A DNA stretch of 62,534 nucleotides from Paracoccaceae bacterium. GTDB lineage: Bacteria > Pseudomonadota > Alphaproteobacteria > Rhodobacterales > Rhodobacteraceae. The notes below the pieces were generated by a model. The model had not been told where the DNA came from, did not search any database, and worked only from the letters and a program-made list of their open reading frames with translations. The stretch is taken from positions 1-62,534 of the forward strand of contig CACLGX010000006.1 of NCBI GenBank assembly GCA_902606585.1, read 5' to 3'. Made by a program: the position numbers and the translations under genes. This document shows positions 34,573-42,264 of the stretch, piece by piece; the first letter of the stretch is position 1, and every line of letters begins with the position of its first letter.

Positions 34573-35973
34573 TTATGCTAAAGAGGGTAACCAAAGTACA
34601 ATGCCTGGAAATGCAACTAAACCAGCAATGGTAAAAGCATCTGCAACAAAAAACGGCGTTACACCTTTAAAAACATCCTGAACTGTGATGTCGTCTCGGA
34701 CCCCGGCAACTACAAAACAGTTCAATCCAATCGGAGGTGTAATGAGGCAAAACTCTGCCATTTTCACCACTAAAATGCCAAACCAGATTGCACACATTTC
34801 TCCCGACATTCCAAAAGCGCTCTCGGATGCCAGTACATCTTCGCCGCCATTTAGGGCCATTACTGCAGGGTAAACTACAGGCAATGTTAATAGTAGCATG
34901 CCAATAGCATCCATAAACATGCCAAGAACAGCGTAGGCCAAAAGTATGCAAATCAAAATTATCATTGGCGAGGCATTTAATGATGTAATCCAATCTGAAA
35001 ATGCTCCCGGCAAATCAGCGAATCCTAGAAATCTGACATAGATTAAAACTCCCCAAATGATTGTAAAAATCATAACTGTTAGTTTTGCAGTCTCTATCAA
35101 AGCTTCCTTGAATTCTACCCATCGCATTTTTTTCCAAAGCGCTATACAAAAAACTATGAACGCTCCTATCGCGCCACCCTCAGTCGGCGTGCCCCAAGCA
35201 TCTTCGCCAAATGGATTGTAAACAAAACATATAATTATCACGATTACCGCAATAATTGGTAGCGCTCCAGGTAGGCTTTCGAGTTTTTGTTTTAACGTAA
35301 ATCCTCCTACCGGTGGTCCTACTGATTTAAAAATCATAGCTATACCAACAATCAAAATGCCGTAGACTATTGCAGAAAATGCTCCAGGAACAAATCCAGC
35401 CAATAAAAGTTTACCCACATTTTGCTCAACAATAATCGCATAGATAACCAAAATCGCGGATGGCGGAATAAGTGATGCAAGTGTGCCACCCGCCGCAACA
35501 ACACCAGCAGCAAATTCTTTGCGGTACCCAATTTTTAGCATTTCAGGTATGGCTATTCTTGCAAATACAGCAGCTGTCGCTACAGACGCTCCCGAAACTG
35601 CCGCAAAACCCGCTGTGGCAAAGATAGTAGAAACAGCTAACCCTCCAGGAAGCCAGGCAATCCAACGTTTAGCAGCTTCAAATAATGAGTGAGTTAAACC
35701 AGCGTAGTATGCAAGATAACCGATTAAAATAAAGGTGGGAATTAAACTCAATTCATGGCTTGCAACTTTAGAGTGAGGCACCTGTCCTGCTTGTTTGACT
35801 GCCACAGTTAAAGCCCAACCAAATTTTTCAGGATCAAAATCTTTTTTTGCCCAAAAAATTAAGATTAGACCTACAACACCCGCCAAAGCTGCTGCAAAGG
35901 CCACACGCATGCCCATGACAACCAAAACAAGTAAACCAGCTGTAACCCAAAGACCAATCTGTATTTGATCCAT
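34573..35973 (-). CDS. TRAP transporter large permease, DctM-type
   Basis: A 466-residue membrane protein with a dozen or so hydrophobic segments and typical DctM sequence (FAAALAGVVGLI, LIPPSAILVIYAIIVEQNVGKLLLAGFVPG, LGMFMDAIGMLLLTLPVVYP). It drives Na+-coupled uptake of the organic acid or other ligand delivered by the binding protein. It lies 7 bases downstream of the small-subunit gene. The stretch 34448-34572 beyond it holds no gene. Confidence 0.94.
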   Translation of the reverse strand: MDQIQIGLWVTAGLLVLVVMGMRVAFAAALAGVVGLILIFWAKKDFDPEKFGWALTVAVKQAGQVPHSKVASHELSLIPTFILIGYLAYYAGLTHSLFEAAKRWIAWLPGGLAVSTIFATAGFAAVSGASVATAAVFARIAIPEMLKIGYRKEFAAGVVAAGGTLASLIPPSAILVIYAIIVEQNVGKLLLAGFVPGAFSAIVYGILIVGIAMIFKSVGPPVGGFTLKQKLESLPGALPIIAVIVIIICFVYNPFGEDAWGTPTEGGAIGAFIVFCIALWKKMRWVEFKEALIETAKLTVMIFTIIWGVLIYVRFLGFADLPGAFSDWITSLNASPMIILICILLAYAVLGMFMDAIGMLLLTLPVVYPAVMALNGGEDVLASESAFGMSGEMCAIWFGILVVKMAEFCLITPPIGLNCFVVAGVRDDITVQDVFKGVTPFFVADAFTIAGLVAFPGIVLWLPSLA

Positions 35974-35980
35974 CTTTTTA

Positions 35981-36610
35981 TCAGCCTTTAATTATTAAGT
36001 TATCAGCTTCTGCTGCTGCTTGTGTAGCGGCGTCTTTTACTAATGGAACGCCAACGGGTTTGCTCAGACCAAAAATTAATGCACGGGCATAACCATAACT
36101 CTGTAATGAAAGCCGCAGACACAAAATAGCAAATCCAATTGGAACTAATATTTTTGAGGGCCAAATTGGGAGCCCAATGTCAATTGTACTGTCTCGACTA
36201 AAAAACGGAGCATTCCAATCAAAAGCACGGTCGAAATGAGACCAACTACCCCATACCAAAAGAAGCATCAAGATTAGAACTACGCTGGTAGTAATAAATT
36301 CGAAAGTCCAAAGTACTCTTCCTGAAAGTTGAGATACAAAAATATCCATGCGAATGTGAGTGCCATCCCGCATAGCGTAGCTTACAGCTAAAATAGCAAT
36401 AAGAGGCATAAGTTGCATAATCCAATCAACATAACCACTCAAAGGCCATTCAAAAAATTCTCGCCCCCCAACTGAACGGACCGCTAAAACCATTAAAGAA
36501 AATATTGCTAATCCAGAAATTAAAGCAAAGGATTTCTCAATTTTTAAAAGACCTTTATCCAAATTACTTAGAAGTGAATGGTCCTCTAAAATGGATGCGT
36601 TTCCAGCCAT
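35981..36610 (-). CDS. TRAP transporter small permease, DctQ-type
   Basis: A 209-residue membrane protein with four hydrophobic segments. The conserved core is YVDWIMQLMPLIAILAVSYAMRDGTHIRMDIF, followed by WPSKILVPIGFAILCLRL, both typical of DctQ subunits. It joins the large permease encoded 7 bases downstream. The gene is separated from the binding-protein gene by 84 bases containing a strong terminator-like hairpin. Confidence 0.92.
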   Translation of the reverse strand: MAGNASILEDHSLLSNLDKGLLKIEKSFALISGLAIFSLMVLAVRSVGGREFFEWPLSGYVDWIMQLMPLIAILAVSYAMRDGTHIRMDIFVSQLSGRVLWTFEFITTSVVLILMLLLVWGSWSHFDRAFDWNAPFFSRDSTIDIGLPIWPSKILVPIGFAILCLRLSLQSYGYARALIFGLSKPVGVPLVKDAATQAAAEADNLIIKG

Positions 36611-36657
36611 AGTTCAGTCATCTTTGTCACAAAAATTAAAAATCAAATATAAGTAGC

Positions 36658-36684
36658 AAAAAAATGGGGGCAAAAGCGCCCCCA
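36658..36684 (-). terminator. Terminator-like hairpin between dctP and dctQ genes
   Basis: On the minus strand TGGGGGC and GCCCCCA pair over 7 bp with a 6-base loop (36665-36684), followed by seven T (36664-36658). This is a convincing rho-independent terminator just after the binding-protein gene. Partial read-through would give much binding protein and little permease. Confidence 0.85.
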
Positions 36685-36694
36685 ATAAATTTTG

Positions 36695-37702
36695 TTACTT
36701 AGACGCCGCTAAGGTCGTCTGAACCAGATCATATAAATCCTGAGCAGGTAAACCTTGTGCTGACATATCAGCTATCCAAGCATCTCTCGCTGGAACCGCC
36801 GCAGCAGCTTTAAACTCTTCTATAACTGCTGGGTCAATCATAACTTTTTTTACGTTCTTTTCAACGAGAATGCTATCCCACTTTTCAAGCAATTCTCCGT
36901 AGTTTTTCAAATAATGCGCAATTGCTTCATCAATCGAACTGTCAAGTGCTTCCCGATGGGCCGAAGATAGACCTTCATATGCATCAATATTTACAACAAC
37001 AGGGCAGTTAACCGTTCCAGGGTTAAGATTAGCAGTCCACCAGTCCGCTTGGTTTATAGTGCCAAATGATAAGTGTGCATGCTGAGCAAATGCTACAGTG
37101 TCGACGACACCGCTTTCCATTGCTTGAAACGCTTCGGTCGCAGTAACCGAGGTCGGAACCCCCCCGACTGCTTTAAAAGCTGCGCCCAATCCACCCGTCG
37201 CGCGAACACGCATTCCATCGAACTCCGCTAATGTGTCTCTAGGGTCACCTGTTCCAACTAAATTGTATTGAGGCATTGGGGATGTCATAATAATCTTTGC
37301 ATTCCACTGAGCCATTTCATCTTTTACGGCTGGATGATCATAAACGGCGTGACTAACTGCAACTTCTTGATCTAAGGTTTCAACCCCAAGGAATGGCAAT
37401 TCGAGCACTGTTATTGCTCTGTTTTTATCGCGATGATAACCAGCACAAAATTGTGCCATCTCAAAGGCACCAATTGATATACCATCCAGGTTTTCACGGT
37501 TCTTCGACAAGCCACCATAACTTACATTCATTGTGAACTCGCCATTTGTTTTAGCTGATACAAGTTCTGCTAACTTTTCAATATGTTCCGTGAAAGCGCG
37601 GCGCTTTCCCCAAGTCGATACATTCCACTCTTCTGCGAATGACTCGGTTGCCAAACCTAAGCCTAGTGCCAAGGCGACAAATTTTCCCAAATTACGTTTC
37701 AT
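36695..37702 (-). CDS. TRAP transporter substrate-binding protein, DctP-type
   Basis: A 335-residue periplasmic binding protein. A Sec signal peptide covers about residues 1-23 (cleavage after SFA). The mature protein has DctP landmarks: ALAELV-like EKLAELVSAKTNGEF, LELPFLGVETLDQEVAVSHAVYD and the ligand-clamping Arg segment DGMRVRATGGLGAAFKAVGGVPTSVTATEAFQAMESGVVD. The subgroup is not the classical succinate DctP, so the ligand is unknown. It is the first gene of the minus-strand TRAP unit, with SD GGGAGA before the ATG. Confidence 0.94.
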   Translation of the reverse strand: MKRNLGKFVALALGLGLATESFAEEWNVSTWGKRRAFTEHIEKLAELVSAKTNGEFTMNVSYGGLSKNRENLDGISIGAFEMAQFCAGYHRDKNRAITVLELPFLGVETLDQEVAVSHAVYDHPAVKDEMAQWNAKIIMTSPMPQYNLVGTGDPRDTLAEFDGMRVRATGGLGAAFKAVGGVPTSVTATEAFQAMESGVVDTVAFAQHAHLSFGTINQADWWTANLNPGTVNCPVVVNIDAYEGLSSAHREALDSSIDEAIAHYLKNYGELLEKWDSILVEKNVKKVMIDPAVIEEFKAAAAVPARDAWIADMSAQGLPAQDLYDLVQTTLAASK

Positions 37703-37899
37703 TAGTAAAATCTCCCTTTTTGTAAACCAAGACTTAGCCTATCCAAAAATACTTACAAGACCTTATTACTAGGCAGAGGTTATTGCATTTGGGAAAAATG
37801 GAACGATTATTCTTGATTTATTTAAATTGGAATTGATTAATAATTTTCCAAGTTAACTCAAATACTCAAGACTCTGCGTACAAAAATTTTTGATTGGGT
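37703..37899. other. Intergenic stretch upstream of the TRAP unit
   Basis: AT-rich DNA that should carry the TRAP promoter on the minus strand. I see no gene and no confident promoter boxes in it. Confidence 0.4.
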
Positions 37900-38108
37900 T
37901 TTATTTTACAGCCGTAAAGGTCGATGATTTAAATAGCATTAAGCTATGCAGGTTACGCATAGCGAATATGCAAAAGTTATAGTGGTTTAGCAGTAAAACC
38001 CGCCTTAAGTTTATCGATAGTTATTAAATTCACTTCGTAACTTAAAACAACAGCATCGTGCCTCCCCCCGATCTGTGCAAAAAACCTTCCACCAGGAAGG
38101 TTTTTTTT
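37900..38108 (+). ncRNA. Candidate small RNA with C-rich anti-SD loop and terminator
   Basis: This 209-base stretch has no plausible ORF but several perfect stems: GCTATGC/GCATAGC (37943-37949 with 37957-37963), TTAAGTT/AACTTAA (38005-38011 with 38039-38045), and ATCG/CGAT (38055-38058 with 38069-38072) holding the loop TGCCTCCCCC. A strong rho-independent terminator ends it. A C-rich loop complementary to Shine-Dalgarno sequences just before a terminator is typical of regulatory small RNAs in alphaproteobacteria. The 5' end is a guess, since no clear promoter is visible. Confidence 0.5.
38079..38108 (+). terminator. Rho-independent terminator
   Basis: CCTTCC-acca-GGAAGG is flanked by a run of A before and eight T after, so stem pairing extends through the A/T runs. 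It could act on both strands. On the plus strand nothing coding precedes it within 370 bases, which argues for a non-coding transcript ending here. Confidence 0.85.
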
Positions 38109-38208
38109 ATTTGCATTATTTCATCAAAAAAATTGAGTTAAGTACCTTTTGAGCTAAAAATGACTCTTAAGTAAGAGCAAGGTAAAAAAATAGAATAGCG
38201 ATCATAAA

Positions 38209-39552
38209 ATGAACGATAACACCCGAAAATCAAATCTTCCAAAACGCTTGCCAAGTTCCCTAATTGAACGAAATCTTAAAACAACAAACCTATTATTAAA
38301 GATTGGCCTGCAAACATCAGGCGATATGATCTCTGACCTTTTCATGGGTAAATCTGTAAATTTAAACAAATCACTTTTTTCAACAAAAAATGTCTACTCA
38401 ACAGTTGAAACTCTAAAACAACTTCGAGGTGCCACGATGAAATTCGGGCAGCTTATTTCTATAGATGATCAATTAATTTTTACACCTGAACTTTCACAAA
38501 TTATTGGACAATTGAGATCCTCTGGTTACTCGATGCCACCGCGCCAAGTTAAGAAAGTCTTAGATAAAAACTGGGGACCAGGATGGCTAAAAATTTTTGA
38601 TAGTTTTGAAGTCCAACCCTTTGCTGCAGCTTCTATAGGGCAAGTGCACAAAGCCAAATTAAAAAATGGTTTAGAATTAGCAATTAAGATACAATTTCCA
38701 AATATTTGTGAGACAATTAAAAACGATATGCGGTCCCTAAGGTTCATAGCTAACAAAGCTAGTTTTCTACCTCAAGATTTCGATTTAGATTATTATTTCA
38801 AGATATGTGAAGAGCAATTGATAGCAGAGAGTGAATACATTTTAGAAGCCGAAAATATCAAAAAATATTCGACGTTTTGTAAAGCCAATGATAATCTAAC
38901 AATTCCAAAAGTTTTTAGTGAATTCTCAACAGACCAGATATTAGCAATGTCGTTTGAAGATGGCTCTGAACTATGCTCGCAAAATTCCCTAGTAAAATTG
39001 AAGAAAAATAAAATAGCTGAGTTACTTATTAGATTATTACTAGACGAAATTTTTATCTTTCAGTTTGTCCAAACCGACCCAAACCTATCAAATTTTCTAC
39101 TTAAACCAGCTGACCATACAGTTGTCCTGCTAGATTTTGGCTCTTGTTCAAATGTATCAAATGACACGAAAGATTTATATAAAGGTTTACTAAATGTGGG
39201 TCTGACCTTAAATCGAACAAAAATAAAAAACTTTCTTAATAGAAATGGGTTTTTACCAAATAAAATAGATAAAAATATTGATGATTTCATAAATGAATTA
39301 ATTGATACTGTATTAGGGGAATTGAAAGTTGGTGAAAATTTTAGTTTTGCTGACTCTAAGCTGTTTGATTTGATTGAAGCAGATAAAATAAAAGAATTTC
39401 AAAAAATACTCCCTCAAACCCTGTTTGATCCAGATTTCATTTTCATACAACGAAAAATTTTGGGATTTCTTTTGTTTTTTAAATCAATAAATGCCTCAAT
39501 TCCGATCCTCAATATAATAAAAGAATATGATAAAAAACTTCAAAACAGGTGA
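38209..39552 (+). CDS. ABC1/AarF/UbiB-like atypical kinase
   Basis: A 447-residue ABC1-family protein-kinase-like ATPase. Family hallmarks are the KxGQ motif in GATMKFGQLIS, the alanine-rich nucleotide loop FAAASIGQVHKAKL, the Lys of AIKIQFP, QTDPNLSNFLLK (catalytic loop) and VLLDFGSC (metal-binding DFG-like). It lacks the C-terminal membrane helices of UbiB. ABC1 proteins support ubiquinone synthesis or other lipid handling, probably as ATPases. It overlaps or abuts a small FMN-type gene downstream. It is close to the family short form found in many alphaproteobacteria besides UbiB. Confidence 0.9.
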   Translation: MNDNTRKSNLPKRLPSSLIERNLKTTNLLLKIGLQTSGDMISDLFMGKSVNLNKSLFSTKNVYSTVETLKQLRGATMKFGQLISIDDQLIFTPELSQIIGQLRSSGYSMPPRQVKKVLDKNWGPGWLKIFDSFEVQPFAAASIGQVHKAKLKNGLELAIKIQFPNICETIKNDMRSLRFIANKASFLPQDFDLDYYFKICEEQLIAESEYILEAENIKKYSTFCKANDNLTIPKVFSEFSTDQILAMSFEDGSELCSQNSLVKLKKNKIAELLIRLLLDEIFIFQFVQTDPNLSNFLLKPADHTVVLLDFGSCSNVSNDTKDLYKGLLNVGLTLNRTKIKNFLNRNGFLPNKIDKNIDDFINELIDTVLGELKVGENFSFADSKLFDLIEADKIKEFQKILPQTLFDPDFIFIQRKILGFLLFFKSINASIPILNIIKEYDKKLQNR

Positions 39553-39559
39553 ACGCGCA

Positions 39560-40117
39560 ATGAAAAATGAATTCGATGATCTCATAGAGATGCATGAATA
39601 TGCTTGGCGTTTAATTATTAGAGGAACTGTTGATAAAAAGTCACCTGCACGTCACCCAACTTTGGGAACAAGCGGATTATTTGGAATGCCAGAGCTTAGA
39701 ACGGTTGTCTTAAGGCAAGCCGACAAAATGGCTGCAAACCTTGAAGTGCACACAGATTTTAAGAGTAGAAAAATTGAAGAACTAAAAGTGAACCCTAAAG
39801 TTGGTTTACACATCTGGTTCCCAAAAAATAAATTACAAGTTCGTTTTAAAGCGGTTTCAGAAATGAAAACAGGCAAAACGTTAAGAAAAAAGTGGGATAA
39901 AGTACCTCACAATTCTCGTATATCCTACGGCACACTCCCAGACCCCGGAACGTCTATACCAACTCCATTTTCCTACAAAAAACCAGCTAACTTTGAAAGG
40001 TTTTGTGTTATAAAAGTAAAAATCGAGGAAATGGATTTAACTCACCTAGGCACCCGTCACACCCGAGCTTTATTTACAAGAGAAAGTAAGTGGTCTGGAA
40101 CTTGGCTTGCACCTTAA
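39560..40117 (+). CDS. Pyridoxamine 5'-phosphate oxidase-like flavoprotein
   Basis: A protein of about 185 residues with a split-barrel FMN-binding fold. PELRTVVLRQADKMAANLEVHTDFKSRKIEELKVNPKVGLHIWFPKNKLQVRFKA is the typical PPOX pattern of arginine and lysine residues lining the FMN phosphate, and it ends with a short basic tail. A longer reading frame begins at 39527 inside the upstream gene, but the ATG at 39560 lies just after the stop at 39552, so I prefer it. Such proteins bind FMN, F420 or haem; which is not visible. It probably shares a transcript with the ABC1 gene. Confidence 0.82.
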   Translation: MKNEFDDLIEMHEYAWRLIIRGTVDKKSPARHPTLGTSGLFGMPELRTVVLRQADKMAANLEVHTDFKSRKIEELKVNPKVGLHIWFPKNKLQVRFKAVSEMKTGKTLRKKWDKVPHNSRISYGTLPDPGTSIPTPFSYKKPANFERFCVIKVKIEEMDLTHLGTRHTRALFTRESKWSGTWLAP

Positions 40118-40122
40118 AGAGC

Positions 40123-40539
40123 TCAGCCAACTTTTTGGTGAACTTCGATTATATTCCCCTCAGGGTCATTGAAAAAGACTTGATGCCATTCTTTGGCAAA
40201 AGTCGTTCCGTAGTCTGCATATGGAATTTGATTTTCTTCAAGCACCTTTACAAATGTCTTTAAATCATCGGTTCTAAAAGCAATATGACCTTTTTCTACT
40301 GGATTAATGTGCATATTATGCTTTGCTGAAACATTCAAATCTTTTTCCGCTAAATGCATTTGCATAGACCCATCTGTTGCAAACTTTATCTCGCCGCTAT
40401 AGCCGGTGTCTTTTGTTTCTTTAGTTCGTGGAAAGTTTTCCACTGGTATATTTTCTAACTGCAAGATCTTGGTATAAAAATCGTGCAATTTACCAACGTC
40501 TTTAGACACAAAATTAATATGGTGAAATTCAAGTTTCAT
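40123..40539 (-). CDS. VOC/glyoxalase-family protein
   Basis: A 138-residue vicinal-oxygen-chelate protein with two beta-alpha-beta-beta-beta modules. Metal-ligand candidates are His in LEFHHINFVSKD, His in EKGHIAFRTDD and Glu in GNIIEVHQK. It resembles small glyoxalase/bleomycin-resistance/dioxygenase proteins; the reaction is unknown. Upstream on the same strand is a small zinc-ribbon gene 31 bases away, so they may be co-transcribed. Confidence 0.82.
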   Translation of the reverse strand: MKLEFHHINFVSKDVGKLHDFYTKILQLENIPVENFPRTKETKDTGYSGEIKFATDGSMQMHLAEKDLNVSAKHNMHINPVEKGHIAFRTDDLKTFVKVLEENQIPYADYGTTFAKEWHQVFFNDPEGNIIEVHQKVG

Positions 40540-40570
40540 TTGTAAATACGATCATAAACCCATTAATTAT

Positions 40571-40771
40571 CTACATTCTTTCATAACCAGTTGCCAAATT
40601 GTGATCTGTGCTGCAATTGTCGCCAGTGCAACACTCCATAATATTTGATTTACACGTACTACAAGCCTCGTGACCATGAACAACGATAGTTTTTAAAGGT
40701 GCTGAGCATCTAGGGCACCTCTGAATAAATTCACTGTTCGGGTTAAAAAGATTGTCCATATTCCTAGTCAC
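40571..40771 (-). CDS. Small zinc-ribbon-like protein
   Basis: A 66-residue protein with eight cysteines. Paired CPRC and CSTC motifs (about residues 19-42) form a zinc ribbon, followed by CCTGDNC. Such proteins occur in many proteobacteria without known function. The first codon is GTG at 40771, with an alternative ATG four codons later (MDNLFNPN). The gene may be co-transcribed with the VOC gene downstream. Confidence 0.65.
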   Translation of the reverse strand: MTRNMDNLFNPNSEFIQRCPRCSAPLKTIVVHGHEACSTCKSNIMECCTGDNCSTDHNLATGYERM

Positions 40772-40827
40772 TTTATAAAATGATCAGCTGTTCTAGTTCG
40801 GTCATTCGAACATTCCCGACCACACCT

Positions 40828-41466
40828 TTAAAAAACTATCATTAGCATTTTAATACCTAACACAATGCTAAAAATAAGTAGCAGAAAACCCAAAAAAAAA
40901 TCAATTTTCTTTTCACTTATCTTTACAAAATTTGTAAATTTTGGGACGGCTATAACAAAAGTTAATAATATATACCAAAGTCCATCTACCACGGTCGCAG
41001 TTGCAACCATTATAAATTTACTTTCCAAATTAGATGCAGCATTTAAAAATTGACTGAATATAGCCAGGAAAAAGGCTGCTATTTTGGGATTAAGGAAAAC
41101 AATTAAAAAACCGTTACGGAAAGATTCCAACAGTTGAGCCGAGACGATATCAGAGCTTCCCGCATCAATTGAAGCCTTTTGAAAACTATTCTTGATCATT
41201 GAAAATGAAAGCCAGAGCAAAAACAATAAACCTGTAAGCTCCAAAGCAATGGAAAACCAAGGAGCAACTGAAAGAAGAATTATTAATCCAAATACAACCA
41301 ATGCAGCATAGACGAATATGCCCAATCCATGTGCGATACCAAACGCAATACCTGCCTTATGCCCGCCCTTGACCACAGAATTTATCAACAAAATCCAACT
41401 AGGTCCTGGAGATGCTGCCCCAGCTAAACAAACCAGAGCAAGTATATACCAATCAGCTAAAGCCAT
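40828..41466 (-). CDS. LysE/RhtB-family exporter A
   Basis: A 212-residue inner-membrane exporter with about six transmembrane segments and the family signature ASPGPSWILLINSVVKGGHKAGIAFGIAHGLG. Members export amino acids such as lysine, threonine or homoserine. It follows a second LysE-type gene by 3 bases on the same strand, so the two are probably an operon and may even form a heteromer. The substrate is unknown. Confidence 0.92.
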   Translation of the reverse strand: MALADWYILALVCLAGAASPGPSWILLINSVVKGGHKAGIAFGIAHGLGIFVYAALVVFGLIILLSVAPWFSIALELTGLLFLLWLSFSMIKNSFQKASIDAGSSDIVSAQLLESFRNGFLIVFLNPKIAAFFLAIFSQFLNAASNLESKFIMVATATVVDGLWYILLTFVIAVPKFTNFVKISEKKIDFFLGFLLLIFSIVLGIKMLMIVF

Positions 41467-41469
41467 GGT

Positions 41470-42060
41470 TTAAAATGAATATAAAATGGAAATAACAACA
41501 ACTGCTACCATCGATATTGACATCATTATGTTAATAATCCTTTGATTTCTATTTGATAGATTTAGCTCATGCAAAACGGTACCAACGTACAACCAAAGTA
41601 AGTGTAAGGGTACCCAAATCGAATTCATTATAAAAAATTTAATGATTAACTCTAAAGTAAAACTTGACTGGTAAAATGCAAAACCTGACACAAAGGTAGT
41701 ATTAACAACATATGCCTTTGGGTTGATGGCTTGAAGCAAAATCCCAGAAATGATGCCGGGAGGTGATTTGGCTTTTATAAATGCAATATTGGAGCCTGCA
41801 AATGCAATTTTGGAAGCTAAATAAAACAAATAGCAGGTCGATAAAATCAACAGAAATATTCTTAAGGAAGGTATTGAAAGTAAAACTGCAATTAACCCTG
41901 TAGCAACAGCAAAAAAAACCAAATTTGTCCCAAGAAATAGCCCGAAGACATAGCGCAACGACTTTTTGAATCCATATGCGGCACCAAATCCGGCAGTACT
42001 CAATACTCCAGGGCCTGGAGTGACAATCAATAAAAATACTGAAATTGCGAAGGTTAGCAT
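41470..42060 (-). CDS. LysE/RhtB-family exporter B
   Basis: A 196-residue LysE-type membrane protein. The N-terminal signature is VTPGPGVLSTAGFGAAYGFKKSLRYVFGLFLG and the middle motif is AINPKAYVVNTTFVSGF (a Pro-Lys pair in a membrane helix is typical). It is the first gene of the two-gene exporter unit and diverges from htpG. Confidence 0.92.
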   Translation of the reverse strand: MLTFAISVFLLIVTPGPGVLSTAGFGAAYGFKKSLRYVFGLFLGTNLVFFAVATGLIAVLLSIPSLRIFLLILSTCYLFYLASKIAFAGSNIAFIKAKSPPGIISGILLQAINPKAYVVNTTFVSGFAFYQSSFTLELIIKFFIMNSIWVPLHLLWLYVGTVLHELNLSNRNQRIINIMMSISMVAVVVISILYSF

Positions 42061-42212
42061 ATGGTCAAAATCTAAAATGTTAAAATTCGGTTTATCTAAG
42101 TTTTAGGTTGCTCATAAAAATTTAAGCAAACCAAATTATTATAATAACTACCAAACCAGTATTACTAATAGGAGCGCGCAACAACTCCAAAAATAAATAT
42201 GAAAAGTAAGTG

Positions 42213-42238
42213 CTTGAATTTTTAAATTAAGGTATTAA
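42213..42238 (+). promoter_or_regulatory. Possible heat-shock (RpoH-like) promoter of htpG
   Basis: CTTGAA (42213-42218) and TATTAA (42233-42238) are separated by 14 bp and lie 27 bases before the htpG start. CTTGAA matches the -35 preference of sigma-32 factors. The -10 match is weak, so this is tentative. Confidence 0.35.
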
Positions 42239-42264
42239 ATCAAAAGCGGATTTTGGAGGAAGTA

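Noticed and set aside
37943-37963. GCTATGC-aggttac-GCATAGC as a site-specific recombination (lox-like) site
   Set aside because: The arms are only 7 bp and no recombinase or second copy is present, so an RNA stem is the simpler reading.
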